Assembly: GCF_002845985.1 (NCBI RefSeq)
Contig: NZ_PDFK01000010.1
Coordinates: forward strand, 44,706 to 108,705
Source: Lysinibacillus fusiformis
GTDB lineage: Bacteria > Bacillota > Bacilli > Bacillales_A > Planococcaceae
Direction: 5' to 3'
DNA: 64,000 bases
The notes beneath the pieces are model-generated. The model was not told the DNA's origin. It made no database searches and was given only the letters and a program-made list of their open reading frames with translations. Made by a program: the position numbers and the translations under genes. Shown piece by piece: positions 8,859 through 18,093 of this stretch. Every line of letters begins with the position of its first letter. The stretch's first letter is position 1.

Positions 8859-9177
8859 TTCAAATCCCCTTTAACATCAAATTAATTCAAAATATATTTT
8901 TCTCATATAATACAAAGTTACTATTTTTACCACTCGCAATCAACAAACAAACCATTAATTAGGTTTGCTGATAAGAAATCATATATCAAATCTGTTCAAT
9001 CAATGTACGCTCATTCTATGTCGTCATGACATGCTTCGAAGTGCGTGCGGAATGTTTTCCTTTGCTCCTATCCACCTCTAGTATGGCTCTCATGAAGTCC
9101 CATTGAAACTGTCAACCCCAATATGTCATTGCTTCATCAAAGTATCTTGTAGCGTGACTATGGACTTCTAACAGGAA
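8859..9177. other. Gene-free stretch, probable element debris
   Basis: No open frame with a ribosome site or recognisable motif was seen on either strand. Composition is AT-rich near 8880-8980, then more even from 9000 to 9170. Confidence 0.4.
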
Positions 9178-9212
9178 AAATAAAAAAGATAGAGCTGTTT
9201 GCTCTACCTTCA
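9178..9212 (-). terminator. Terminator after lipoprotein gene
   Basis: On the minus strand an AAGGTAGAGC / GCTCTATCTT hairpin with one G-U pair is followed by a long T-rich run, placed 32 bases after the lipoprotein stop. Confidence 0.8.
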
Positions 9213-9244
9213 AATCATTTTAATACTATGCTAATTCCCAAACC

Positions 9245-10009
9245 TCAATCTTGTATTGTCACCAATATTCCATCTTCAAAATATAAATATTTCCCGTAAG
9301 CTGAATACACCCATTGTTCCGATGTTCCATATGAAGTAATTGTTCTGTTAATATCATCGGGTTCACCCCAATTTGTAGCAAGTACCTGCTCTTTTGTCAT
9401 TCCTATGTATACTCGATTTTTGCTTTCTTCAATTCTCTTAGCTTGTTCTTTTGCTTCTCGCTCAGCACGTTCAGCTTTATAGTTTGCAATTCTTTCACGA
9501 GTTTCATCTTTCCCTTTTTGTATAAATGCTTCAATTTCTTCTATATCTGTTGAGAACTTTTGATATATAAGTGATGTAACATTTTCATTTAACTTTTCCA
9601 TATCTAAAGATAAAAGGATGTAATCGTAATAATCGAACGTTTCGGCTTTTTCAAAATATTTTTGAACAGCAAGATTATATAGTTCAATTGTTTTTTCTGT
9701 TGGTTTGATTTCACTATCAGCAGTTTGAATAAACGTATTTTTATAATGAGTAATTGCATCTAAGTAATTTTCTTCTTCGATAAGCTTAACAATGCTTTTT
9801 TCTACTGTTTCAGCTTTTTCTTGACGCTTTTGGTCTTCGACTGAAATTTCTTCTGTTTGCTTAGTTTCAATTAATTCTTCATTTTCTTCTAACTTTTTTT
9901 TAGTTTCTTCATTAGTACAACCAACAAGAGTTAATAGGCATAATGTTAACATTATAAGCTTTTTGTATTGATTACTTACTTTCACAACATTTACTTTGTT
10001 TTTCCGCAA
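9245..10009 (-). CDS. Lipoprotein with C-terminal SmpA/BamE-like domain
   Basis: A 254-residue surface lipoprotein. The signal peptide holds a lipobox LTLVGC near residues 26-31, followed by a charged Glu/Lys-rich linker. A central helical region spans about 60-190. A C-terminal compact domain begins YIGMTKEQVLATNWGEPDDI, the sequence style of SmpA/OmlA repeats found in many phage and element lipoproteins. It probably starts at TTG 10009 behind GGGGGAA. The flanks are pseudogenes, so it may be the only intact gene of the element. Its role is unknown. Confidence 0.7.
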   Translation of the reverse strand: MRKNKVNVVKVSNQYKKLIMLTLCLLTLVGCTNEETKKKLEENEELIETKQTEEISVEDQKRQEKAETVEKSIVKLIEEENYLDAITHYKNTFIQTADSEIKPTEKTIELYNLAVQKYFEKAETFDYYDYILLSLDMEKLNENVTSLIYQKFSTDIEEIEAFIQKGKDETRERIANYKAERAEREAKEQAKRIEESKNRVYIGMTKEQVLATNWGEPDDINRTITSYGTSEQWVYSAYGKYLYFEDGILVTIQD

Positions 10010-10278
10010 TTTAATTCCCCCAAAACTAATACTATGGACTACAAGACTATTTTACTACACTTATTGCCATATAAGTATTAAAATATCAAAATAGTTCCAT
10101 CTTTAATATCGATAACCTAAGTTCATCAGAATATTTCGGTATAAAACTATGCGAAATCATTTAGCTACTAGAAGACGAACGACCTTAAAGCAATCTATGT
10201 AACCAAGTATCCATCTAGCTGTTTCTCGAATCGTCTAAGAGCAGTTCTGAGAAGTTGGCAACAGAAAAAGTACACCAA

Positions 10279-11553
10279 TTAATGATGTGCCAACTGTTCT
10301 TGATTAAACTCTACCTGTCCATGGTTACCAAAACCTGAAGGAATTAGCTCACTAATAAAAGCTCTTCGAACCATTGCTTCGTATTCTTCATCTGTTAGGT
10401 TAGCACTTTTAGTAGCCTCATGCTCGGCTACTAAAAGTGTGTATTCATCAGGATAATCCTTATAATATTCCTTAAGCTCTGATACCTTTGAATTAACTTT
10501 ACTCCATTCATCGTTTAAAAGTTCATCATACTCAATAGTTGGATTCATTACCTTCATAAAGACCAAATGAGCTAGATAATGAAATTTTTTATCATAAGAA
10601 AGTCCATTTTCATAAGTCGGTTTCTTCACTTTATCGATTAACAGCCTTGAGAAACGCTCTAAACATGCTCTTGCTATCTCACTATCGCTTTGAGACTCAC
10701 ATGAAATGAAATCACCAAGAATTTCAATCTCAATTGCTTTATAATACCGCTCAATTCCTAACTTTTCCTTAACAGCTTCAGAAACTTCTTCTCTAACTGC
10801 TAAGATTTAATCAGGTACATGATATAAGACAAAATACTTTTGATAAGCTTTATACTCCATTCCATAGGATTGTACTACCTGCTCCTCTAGACTTTTTAAC
10901 TCCTTTATTTCCAAGGGACTTAAAGTATAGTAAGGATAATCTTTCTCTTTACCTACGGAAACATATCTAGCTTTGTATATTGAAGTTATTGAGATATACT
11001 TTTGTTTTTTCAAAGAATCCAAAAGATTTTTAAGAGTGCTGACAAGATTTAATTAATACGATTCCCAAAGTTTGTTAGCAATTCCCCTTACCTTCTCCTT
11101 TGGAATAATTGTATCTTTTAGTGTGGAAAAAAGCTCATTTACGAAAACAAGTTTCTGTTGACTATTTTCTGTTAAAAAGAATTTTTGTTTTGCTAACTCT
11201 TTATAGGTAGTCTCATACTTTCCACATGAAGCTAATTCATTCAATTGCTTAATCACGTAAGGCAATAAAATAGCTTCCTCTTCCATTTTGCGTCCATTAC
11301 GATTATCTATTTTTGGTAATGGTGTATCCCTAAGCCCAATTAATGTATATCTGCGTTTTTTCCCCCTATGCCCGTTAGATTTCACTTCTTCAAAGTAACG
11401 CTCTAACGTACTTATTAATGACTTCAGCGTGTTATCAGGCTTTAGACACCCACGATTTTTCCAAGAAGCACTATCAAACTCAGAACCACTTTCCCCTAGT
11501 TCTATTGACAGCTTAATTGCTTCTTCTTTAATATCATAATAATTCTTTTGCAA
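10279..11553 (-). pseudogene. Element gene interrupted by two in-frame TAA codons
   Basis: A single reading frame of about 424 codons runs from TTG 11553 to 10279. It is broken only by TAA at 11053-11055 and TAA at 10807-10809. The text on both sides of each stop is coding-like: RGIANKLWESY then LNLVSTLKNLLDSL, and YFVLYHVPD then ILAVREEVSEAVKEKLG. The three pieces are therefore most simply one inactivated gene. The N-terminal third contains a basic GHRGKKRRYTLIG patch. The product family is not recognised. The true start is uncertain, since AGGAG sits too close to the TTG and the frame stays open about 24 bases further up. Confidence 0.65.
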
Positions 11554-11761
11554 ACTCCTGTTGCCACTATCCTTTCATTGTTTATTCCGATTGACGAATT
11601 AAACAGTATTGCCTTGACTTAGTGCCTACGCTTCACTTCGTCACTGCAAATGCAACACTATTGTAATTCATCAATCGGTTTCCAGAAGCATCATGAAGCA
11701 GCGAACAAGTTCGTTACTCCACTCTTGCTCTTCGAAAGCGAAAATATCTTCACTAAATCAC

Positions 11762-11823
11762 TTTGTCACATTTCAAAAATACAATTAATTTATTAATATA
11801 TTGTGTTTTAGAAATGTGACAAA
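11762..11823. repeat. Long inverted repeat
   Basis: Perfect 13-base arms TTTGTCACATTTC (11762-11774) and GAAATGTGACAAA (11811-11823). The inner arms are imperfect (ACAAT / ATTGT), so the whole 62 bases can fold into one hairpin. It lies about 300 bases past the integrase remnant, where recombinase sites or replication signals of elements often sit. Function is inferred only from position. Confidence 0.6.
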
Positions 11824-11838
11824 ACTATCCATTAATAA

Positions 11839-11872
11839 AATATAAGTGCAAGTTAAAACCTGCACTTATATT
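11839..11872. terminator. Terminator-like hairpin
   Basis: Arms AATATAAGTGCA and TGCACTTATATT around AGTTAAAACC. There is no strong T-tract on either side, so termination is only possible, not certain. Confidence 0.5.
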
Positions 11873-12129
11873 AGGGTTTATTTGTCATTCTCCTCTTAGT
11901 TGATATTTTTATTTTTATTCATTTATCAAATAAGAATGTTATTAAAGTAATTATATCACACAAATTACAACACTCAAACATTTTTATAGTTCTTTAGAAC
12001 TTATAACCGTCTATTTTTATACTATTAATAGTCCTTTAAACTCATACAAATAATTACTAACTATTAAATGAATTGCGAAAAGGTACTCCCCTAAATTTGA
12101 TTCGATTACATGGATAACCCGTAGTAAGT

Positions 12130-13167
12130 CTACAAGTAATCCCTCAGTCCCTTCAATACATCATCAGAGCTTATCCCTAAGTATCTCGTTGTGGTTGATA
12201 ATGATTTATGAGAAAGCGCCTTACTAATTAAAACAACATCCGCCCCCTTCTTCCTTAAGTTAATTGCATACAACCTTCTAATAGCATGAGCACTGATATT
12301 GTTTAACTTGTATTTCTTAGCATAGTAAGAAAGCCTCTTAGTAATTATTCAACATCTAGAGAATCACCAAACTTACTTAAAAACACAACTTCATTTCGTT
12401 TCTTATAATGTTTACGAATAATATTATTTTGAGTTATCAAACGTTTCAAATACAGTGCTAATTCCTCATCGAAAGGCAATTTCAATACATCACATCCTGG
12501 TTCTTCATAATGTCACCTGTCAGTAGCGATGAGTTAGTCTTAAAGTTAATATGTTTCTCTTCTAGCTGTATTAACGTATTCATTCGAATGCCCGTCTTGT
12601 ATATAGTCAGTATAGCTACCGCATCACGAAACTGAATGAAATTCGTCATATCAAGTAATGACAATAAAATTGACAATTGCTTCTCGTCAGCAGGAAGTTT
12701 AATCTTGGTATCAACACGTATACGAACGTCTTTCCAAAAGTTTCTCTCTATACATCCGTTATCGTAAAGCCGATTTAAAACAGCTTTAATGACACGTAGA
12801 CGGCTTTGTTTCGATACATCTGAAATATCCCTAAGCTCGCAAGCCAACCAAATATAGACTCCAATTTAATGTCATCTACATATTCAATTTTCATTGCATC
12901 TACTAAACGTTTAAAAGTATAAATATATTCACTGATCGTCGCTTTACGAACGCACAGACGCATCTGCTCTTTCACAATTAACAAAGCATTATTAATTTCC
13001 ACACCTTTCTTACCCTCGTGTAATTCGGCTACATCAATCATTAGCTTTGGTGGAGTAATCAGTATCGTATCTTTCTCTTTAAACGTACCCTCAAAACTTG
13101 GTAGCTGTATAGCTTCTGTTACATCTTCTAAATCAAAAATCCCTGTACGCTGACCTTTTTTAGCCAA
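12130..13167 (-). pseudogene. Tyrosine site-specific recombinase (integrase), frameshifted
   Basis: An N-terminal SAM-like part (13167 down to about 12840: VKEQMRLCVRKATISEYIYT) gives way by frameshift to a middle part (12847-12482, with VAILTIYKTGIRMNTLIQLE holding the first catalytic Arg). Another frameshift and a stop follow, then the C-terminal catalytic part ending at TAG 12130: HAIRRLYAINLRKKGADVV, LSHKSLSTTTRYLG. These supply the HxxR, His and Tyr of tyrosine recombinases. At least two frameshifts and one stop make it inactive. It starts at TTG 13167 behind AGGAGG, which is itself part of the accC terminator stem. Confidence 0.85.
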
Positions 13168-13171
13168 ATAA

Positions 13172-13206
13172 AAAACCTCCTAACTAATAAAAGTTAGAAG
13201 GTTTTA
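13172..13206 (-). terminator. Terminator after accC that contains the integrase ribosome site
   Basis: Hairpin AAAACCTTCTAAC / GTTAGGAGGTTTT with one mismatch, T-rich tail on the minus strand, 14 bases past the accC stop. The AGGAGG used by the integrase TTG at 13167 is inside the descending arm, so termination and integrase translation exclude each other. Confidence 0.75.
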
Positions 13207-13219
13207 AAATTGCGAACGC

Positions 13220-14587
13220 TTACTTTGCTTTTTCTGCTACACCCAATACATCATTCTCTTCAAGGAACTTCGTATTGAATTGTGCTGATTTGAAAACGTC
13301 ATTGTTCATCAGTGCTTGGTGGAATGGGATGGTTGTATTGATCCCAGGACCAGATACTTCGAATTCACTTAGCGCGCGGTTCATTTTCGCAATCGCTTCT
13401 TCACGTGTATCCGCATGAACAATGAGTTTTGCTACCATTGAATCATAATATGGTGGGATTGTATAGCCTGCATAGACAGCAGAATCAATACGTACACCAT
13501 AGCCGCCTGGCGTTACATACGTATCTACCGTTCCTGCTGATGGCATGAAGTTTTTATAGGCATTTTCTGCGTTAATACGGCATTCAATAGCCCAACCATT
13601 TAATTGAATATCATCTTGTGTGAATGGAAGCTTCTCACCAGATGCGATTTTTAATTGTTGTTGTACAAGATCTACACCAGAAATCATTTCTGTAACTGGG
13701 TGCTCCACTTGAATACGAGTATTCATTTCCATGAAGTAGAACTTGTCTTCTTGATAATCATAAATGAATTCGATTGTACCGGCACCTTCGTAGTTACATG
13801 CTTGTGCCGCTTTTACTGCCGCAGCACCCATTTCAGCACGACGCTCAGAAGATAGTGCTGGAGATGGAGCTTCCTCGACTAGTTTCTGCATACGACGTTG
13901 AACTGTACAGTCACGTTCGCCTAAATGCACTACATTGCCATAGCCATCTGCTAAAACTTGGATTTCACAGTGACGGAAATACTCGATGAATTTCTCTAAA
14001 TATACGCCAGGGTTGCCGAATGCAGCAGCTGCCTCTTTTTGCGTAATATCAATACCTTTTACAAGGTCTTCTTCTGTACGAGCTACACGGATTCCTTTAC
14101 CACCACCACCAGCAGTTGCTTTAATGATGACAGGATAACCAATTTGAGCAGCCCATTCTTTACCTGTTTCGATATCTGGCACAATACCAGTACCAGGAAC
14201 AAGTGGAACGCCTGCTGCTTCCATTGTTGTACGTGCAACGTCCTTGATACCCATAATTTTAATTGAATCAGAGGATGGACCGATAAATTTAATGCCAGCG
14301 TTTTCACAAGCTTCAGCAAAATCAGCATTTTCCGATACGAAGCCATATCCTGGATGGATACCATCTGCACCTGTTTTTTCAGCTACACTAAGCAGCGCTG
14401 GGAAGCTAAGATAAGAATCTTTTGATAGCTTTGGTCCGATGCAATAAGCTTCATCTGCTAATTTCACATGTAATGCGTCCGCATCTGCTTCAGAGTAGAC
14501 AGCAACCGATTGAATGCCTAACTCTTTACAAGCACGAATAATACGCACAGCGATTTCGCCGCGGTTTGCAATTAAAACTTTTTTCAT
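13220..14587 (-). CDS. accC: Acetyl-CoA carboxylase, biotin carboxylase subunit
   Basis: An ATP-grasp enzyme that carboxylates the biotin on AccB in the first step of fatty acid synthesis. Its 455 residues fit the family. Motifs are [20 protein letters not shown] at the N-terminus, the glycine-rich ATP loop [14 protein letters not shown] near residue 159, [15 protein letters not shown] near 238, and the metal/bicarbonate site [15 protein letters not shown] near 288. It follows accB by 14 bases in the same operon. No yqhY follows directly, unlike in B. subtilis. Confidence 0.97.
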   Translation of the reverse strand: MKKVLIANRGEIAVRIIRACKELGIQSVAVYSEADADALHVKLADEAYCIGPKLSKDSYLSFPALLSVAEKTGADGIHPGYGFVSENADFAEACENAGIKFIGPSSDSIKIMGIKDVARTTMEAAGVPLVPGTGIVPDIETGKEWAAQIGYPVIIKATAGGGGKGIRVARTEEDLVKGIDITQKEAAAAFGNPGVYLEKFIEYFRHCEIQVLADGYGNVVHLGERDCTVQRRMQKLVEEAPSPALSSERRAEMGAAAVKAAQACNYEGAGTIEFIYDYQEDKFYFMEMNTRIQVEHPVTEMISGVDLVQQQLKIASGEKLPFTQDDIQLNGWAIECRINAENAYKNFMPSAGTVDTYVTPGGYGVRIDSAVYAGYTIPPYYDSMVAKLIVHADTREEAIAKMNRALSEFEVSGPGINTTIPFHQALMNNDVFKSAQFNTKFLEENDVLGVAEKAK

Positions 14588-14601
14588 TTGTTTTGCACTC
14601 C

Positions 14602-15105
14602 TTACTCAGCTTTTACAAGGAATAGTGGTTGGCCATATTCTACTAAGTCGCCATCTTTCACAAGAACTTCAACGATTTCCCCTTGCACTTCTGCTTCGAT
14701 TTCGTTGAATAATTTCATTGCTTCTACGATACATACGATTGTTTCATTTCCTACTTTATCACCTGGTTTTACGTAAACTGGTGAATCTGGGTTTGGTGCT
14801 TGATAGAAAGTACCGACCATCGGAGATACAATTTTATGTAACGAAGGGTCGTTAGTTGCTGATGTAGCTGCAGCTGGAGCTTCTTCCACTTTAGCTGGTG
14901 CAGGTGTTACTGCTGGAGCTTCTGCTGGTGCAGATTGTTGTACAACAGGGGCTACTACTTCTTTTTTAGGTGCTACAGTTTCTGTAACAATAACATTATT
15001 CTTTTTTAGTTTTACTTTTGCGCCATCTACTTCGTACACAAACTCGTCAATTGAAGAAGAATCTACTAATTTAATAATTTCACGAATTTCTTGAATTTTG
15101 AACAT
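14602..15105 (-). CDS. accB: Acetyl-CoA carboxylase biotin carboxyl carrier protein
   Basis: Biotin carrier of acetyl-CoA carboxylase, 167 residues. The N-terminal helical domain ([20 protein letters not shown]) is followed by an Ala/Pro/Val linker at about 55-90. The biotinyl domain then follows, with [16 protein letters not shown] and its modified Lys near residue 133. AAGGAGAG precedes the ATG. A possible sigma-A promoter (TTTCAA, 17 bases, TAGAAT) lies upstream on the minus strand, after the spoIIIA terminator. It forms the accBC pair. Confidence 0.96.
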   Translation of the reverse strand: MFKIQEIREIIKLVDSSSIDEFVYEVDGAKVKLKKNNVIVTETVAPKKEVVAPVVQQSAPAEAPAVTPAPAKVEEAPAAATSATNDPSLHKIVSPMVGTFYQAPNPDSPVYVKPGDKVGNETIVCIVEAMKLFNEIEAEVQGEIVEVLVKDGDLVEYGQPLFLVKAE

Positions 15106-15208
15106 TTCTAACTCTCCTTATGAAATAAAATCTACTACAATAACTATTCTATATTTTTTCGTATCAATTTGAAATAGTTAAATGAAAATTAAGTAAATAT
15201 GAACAAAA

Positions 15209-15243
15209 TAAAAGGCTTTCCTTTACTAAACGAAAGCCTTTTC
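15209..15243 (-). terminator. Terminator of the spoIIIA operon
   Basis: AAAAGGCTTTCG / GAAAGCCTTTT hairpin, T-rich on the minus strand, about 60 bases after the spoIIIAH stop and before accB. Confidence 0.85.
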
Positions 15244-15305
15244 ATAACGCTGATATATAACAACTATTTTCAAATTAACTAAATATTTATTTTTTTCTAT
15301 ATTTT

Positions 15306-15860
15306 TTAATAATTATTTGCACTAAACTTTACTTGCACATCATTTGCGCCTTCCATCTCTGTTTTCACCAAGTAAATAATTTCGTTTGCTTGTGCTTTTG
15401 ACAATTCTTCAGCCATCACTGTAACAGAAACTTTTTCCCCTTCAGCGCGAACAAACGCATCTGAATAACCTAATGATTTAACAAGCATTTCAAGCATTGC
15501 TTCGGCTGATTCACGTTTAATCAGACCATCCATTTCATTAAATGCCTCATTTTTTTCTTCAGCAGAGGATTCCTCTGCAGCAATTTTTTGCGTTAACTGT
15601 TCACGTAGCTGACTTCTCTCATCACTTACCTGCATACGCATTTCTTCAAATAAGTGACTCGGTGAAGATACTTCTTGTGTGATATCATTTGTCGCTTCTT
15701 TATCAGTAACGCCTGTGACAGCTGTCTGTTGTAGTGTATCATCTGTAAAAATAGTTAGACCATTGAACTGTTTTGCTGGATCAACCAAATAATACACTGA
15801 AATGACTGCTACTAAACTTAATAATGTCATAAACCAAACTGTTCTTCTACGTACGCGCAT
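15306..15860 (-). CDS. spoIIIAH: Stage III sporulation protein AH
   Basis: A mother-cell membrane protein of the SpoIIIA-SpoIIQ feeding channel. Its YscJ/FliF-like ring domain meets forespore SpoIIQ across the engulfment membranes. The 184 residues (B. subtilis about 218) hold one N-terminal TM (residues 8-26), an acidic helical stretch (EEMRMQVSDERSQLREQLTQ), and the ring domain with AMLEMLVKSLGYSDAFVRAEG and NEIIYLVKTEMEGANDVQVK. The start immediately follows the spoIIIAG stop. It is the last gene of the operon. Confidence 0.9.
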   Translation of the reverse strand: MRVRRRTVWFMTLLSLVAVISVYYLVDPAKQFNGLTIFTDDTLQQTAVTGVTDKEATNDITQEVSSPSHLFEEMRMQVSDERSQLREQLTQKIAAEESSAEEKNEAFNEMDGLIKRESAEAMLEMLVKSLGYSDAFVRAEGEKVSVTVMAEELSKAQANEIIYLVKTEMEGANDVQVKFSANNY

Positions 15861-16280
15861 TTACTTTTCCTCCTTATTTTCCATCGGAACGATTATGATT
15901 CGATGAATCGGTAACTGCATCACTTGACTGACGACTGCACGAATTTCATTTTTCACAAAGATATCGGATGCACCTTCTGAAACAACTAGCATTCCTGTTA
16001 CGTTTTTCGCGCTTTGCTCAGTCCCTCGAAAATATTGGCTGAATAGTTTATTGGCCTCTTGGTCATTTGTCATCTCTCCATAATAAAAATAGACTTTAAC
16101 CTCCCCAACACCTTGCATTGACTTCAAAGTTTGTTCAAGTTTTTCTTCATTGGTGAGTGGTGAACCTTTGTCGCTTGTTGAATTCGTCTGATACATAGGT
16201 AAAATGATGAATATTCCCATGGAGGCAGCTATCAAAATTAAAACCATCAATGACGTTGTTTTTTTTCGTGTCTTTTCCAC
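15861..16280 (-). CDS. spoIIIAG: Stage III sporulation protein AG (short form)
   Basis: A single-pass membrane protein that forms the large ring of the SpoIIIA channel. Only 139 residues are present, against about 229 in B. subtilis. The TM (residues 11-30), LEQTLKSMQGVGEVKVYFYY and the ring-building end (NEIRAVVSQVMQLPIHRIII) are retained, but the long inserted region seen in B. subtilis AG is absent. A GTG start at 16280 is used. A GGGAGG lies about 15 bases ahead, and an out-of-frame ATG in between leaves the start somewhat uncertain. Confidence 0.82.
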   Translation of the reverse strand: MEKTRKKTTSLMVLILIAASMGIFIILPMYQTNSTSDKGSPLTNEEKLEQTLKSMQGVGEVKVYFYYGEMTNDQEANKLFSQYFRGTEQSAKNVTGMLVVSEGASDIFVKNEIRAVVSQVMQLPIHRIIIVPMENKEEK

Positions 16281-16342
16281 ATCACTTGTACATTGCCTCC
16301 CTTCATCTTCTCTTTTTCAAGTGTATGTACGCTTGTTTCTTC

Positions 16343-16486
16343 CTATGAATTGATAAATGGAATCTTTAATAGCAATTGCAAAAATACTAACGTGATGACC
16401 AATTTTGTTAGTGAAATTATTTCCTTATCATCCGTTAGAAACACAAATATCTGACATACAAAGAGCAATGCCAATAAAAGAATCAA
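16343..16486 (-). CDS. SpoIIIAF-like two-TM mini-protein
   Basis: A 47-residue protein from TTG 16486, just one base past the spoIIIAE stop and behind GGGGGGAG. It consists of two hydrophobic segments joined by FLTDDKEIIS and ends in IPFINS. SpoIIIAF, normally about 200 residues, starts with just such a TM hairpin followed by a soluble domain. Position between AE and AG plus the TM hairpin suggest this is spoIIIAF with the soluble domain missing. It could also be a remnant that is no longer functional. Confidence 0.6.
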   Translation of the reverse strand: MILLLALLFVCQIFVFLTDDKEIISLTKLVITLVFLQLLLKIPFINS

Positions 16487-16487
16487 T

Positions 16488-17399
16488 CTATCTCCCCCCT
16501 GCCATCACTTGTACGAATACAATGAGGAAAAAACAAGAAAACATAAATGAAAAAGCAATGAGAAATGATACAGCACATAATGTAAATAGCGATTTACTAA
16601 TTTGTTCTAGTAGTCTACAAATATCATCAAAGGCGATTGGTTCTAAAATAGCCGCCAACAATTTTAATGAATAAGCACTGACAACGAGCTGTACAGTTGG
16701 GATAAAGGACACTGTAATGACGGCGATAAAGGCACTAATACTAGTAAGTGAAGATGTAAATTGTGTCATATGCTGAAACATTGAAAAGCTGTCTACAATA
16801 AAAGACCCAACAACTGGAATATTTTCCTCAATTAATTTTTTGACGGGTTCCGCTACAGCAGCATTGACACTAAATGCTGCCACACCGCCTGCAGTCATCA
16901 ACAGAATATAGCAAATAACGGAGGCAGAAACGATACTCATAATCGTAAAACGAATCAACTCAGCGATTCGTGTAAAAGAAATTTCCTTGACTATGACACT
17001 GCACACATCAAAGACAATGGCTAAAAGCACACCTGGAATAAGCCACTTACTACTAATAATGGTCAGGACTTGTACAAAAAACAGTAAAAAAGGCTGCCAG
17101 GAAGCAATCGCTGTAATACTACTTGATAGAAGAAAGCTTGAAGTTAAAATGGGATAAAATGCTGTAAATAGATGGGCTAGTCCTTGTGCAATTTCATCAA
17201 TTAATGTAAAAGACTTAACTACAACTGGACCAATCGTTGCTAAAACAATCAGAAAAAAGAGTATCCTTGTCCCTTTTTCAAATTCTGGTAATACCATGTT
17301 CACAATCAAAACAATGATGACGTAGCTGCAAAGCATGAGCGTCATCTTTAGCAAGAGAAAGAATGGGTCGATTAAAAACGATAGTATTTGCTCCTGCAA
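16488..17399 (-). CDS. spoIIIAE: Stage III sporulation protein AE (N-terminally short)
   Basis: A polytopic membrane protein of the sporulation feeding channel. Its 303 residues compare with about 399 in B. subtilis. The signal peptide and first soluble part seen there are missing. The start at TTG 17399 is supported by AAGGAG 8 bases ahead. About seven TM segments are visible. The conserved core VIVKEISFTRIAELIRFTIM and a C-terminal IPTVQLVVSAYSLKLLAAIL-EPIAFDDICRLLEQ are present. Spacing to AD is 12 bases. Confidence 0.88.
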   Translation of the reverse strand: MQEQILSFLIDPFFLLLKMTLMLCSYVIIVLIVNMVLPEFEKGTRILFFLIVLATIGPVVVKSFTLIDEIAQGLAHLFTAFYPILTSSFLLSSSITAIASWQPFLLFFVQVLTIISSKWLIPGVLLAIVFDVCSVIVKEISFTRIAELIRFTIMSIVSASVICYILLMTAGGVAAFSVNAAVAEPVKKLIEENIPVVGSFIVDSFSMFQHMTQFTSSLTSISAFIAVITVSFIPTVQLVVSAYSLKLLAAILEPIAFDDICRLLEQISKSLFTLCAVSFLIAFSFMFSCFFLIVFVQVMAGGR

Positions 17400-17411
17400 T
17401 GGCTTCGCTCC

Positions 17412-17789
17412 TTAGTTTAGCCTTTTTAAAATGGCCGACACCTCCTGTAAAACAGCCAAAAATTCTTTGAACCAATACAACAAAATCACGATTTTTACTG
17501 CAGCAAAAACGATGTTCCCGAGCACCTTATAATTATGTTCTGCCAGCAGTAAAGACATCCACTGCCCGACATAGAACATACTTGCACTGATTAAAATAGC
17601 TTTCGCATAAGGTAAAAAGGCAAGTGTTTCTAACAGCTGTTTGACGAAAGGCATTAAAAGTGTCGAGAACAACATGCCAAAAAGCAAGAACGAAAACATC
17701 ACACTTATTAGCGCATGGAGTGGCTGTATAACTTCTTTTATCAGCAATAATAAAAGCAGCATGACAACAGCAACAATCACAATTTCCAT
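17412..17789 (-). CDS. spoIIIAD: Stage III sporulation protein AD
   Basis: A 125-residue membrane protein of the SpoIIIA complex with about four hydrophobic segments. The family features LPYAKAILISASMFYVGQWM and VKIVILLYWFKEFLAVLQEV are present. It starts 5 bases after spoIIIAC. Length is close to the usual 133. Confidence 0.88.
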   Translation of the reverse strand: MEIVIVAVVMLLLLLLIKEVIQPLHALISVMFSFLLFGMLFSTLLMPFVKQLLETLAFLPYAKAILISASMFYVGQWMSLLLAEHNYKVLGNIVFAAVKIVILLYWFKEFLAVLQEVSAILKRLN

Positions 17790-17794
17790 TTACA

Positions 17795-18004
17795 TTACCC
17801 GGAAGATGTAAGCCATTGGAAGAATGTTAAAATCTCATTAAAAAATAGACGTAAAAATCGAAGTAATTCTGCTGTCATATATAAGTAGGCAATGAAAAAG
17901 AGGAAAAATGAAAACTCCTTCTTCCCTGTTTGATCAAAGAAAACATGAAGAAGCGCAACGACTAGTCCCACTCCAGCAACTCTTAATACGTCTTGTAATT
18001 CCAT
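17795..18004 (-). CDS. spoIIIAC: Stage III sporulation protein AC
   Basis: A 69-residue two-TM protein, first gene of the operon here. It shows LRVAGVGLVVALLHVFFDQT and GKKEFSFFLFFIAYLYMTAE, typical of SpoIIIAC. GAGGGGGCG precedes the ATG. In B. subtilis spoIIIAA (ATPase) and spoIIIAB come first. Here a terminator and an unrelated oxidoreductase gene lie only 90 bases upstream, so both are missing from this site. Confidence 0.88.
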   Translation of the reverse strand: MELQDVLRVAGVGLVVALLHVFFDQTGKKEFSFFLFFIAYLYMTAELLRFLRLFFNEILTFFQWLTSSG

Positions 18005-18047
18005 TCCTACGCCCCCTCGTGTACAGCAATATATGTCGCTCTACCAA

Positions 18048-18084
18048 AAAAAAGACCTCTATACATATGTATAGAGATCTTTAT
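18048..18084 (-). terminator. Terminator after the flavin oxidoreductase gene
   Basis: AAAGATCTCTATAC / GTATAGAGGTCTTT hairpin with one mismatch followed by eight T on the minus strand. It separates the oxidoreductase from spoIIIAC. Confidence 0.85.
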
Positions 18085-18093
18085 TGATAAAAT

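Larger units (their letters stand above)
11554..12129. other. Gene-free stretch with hairpins
   Basis: No gene-like frame was seen. The stretch holds the long inverted repeat at 11762-11823 and a terminator-like hairpin at 11839-11872. The rest is AT-rich. Confidence 0.5.

Noticed and set aside
13655..14776. Several plus-strand frames opposite accC and accB
   Set aside because: Antisense shadows of strongly conserved genes, with no ribosome sites.
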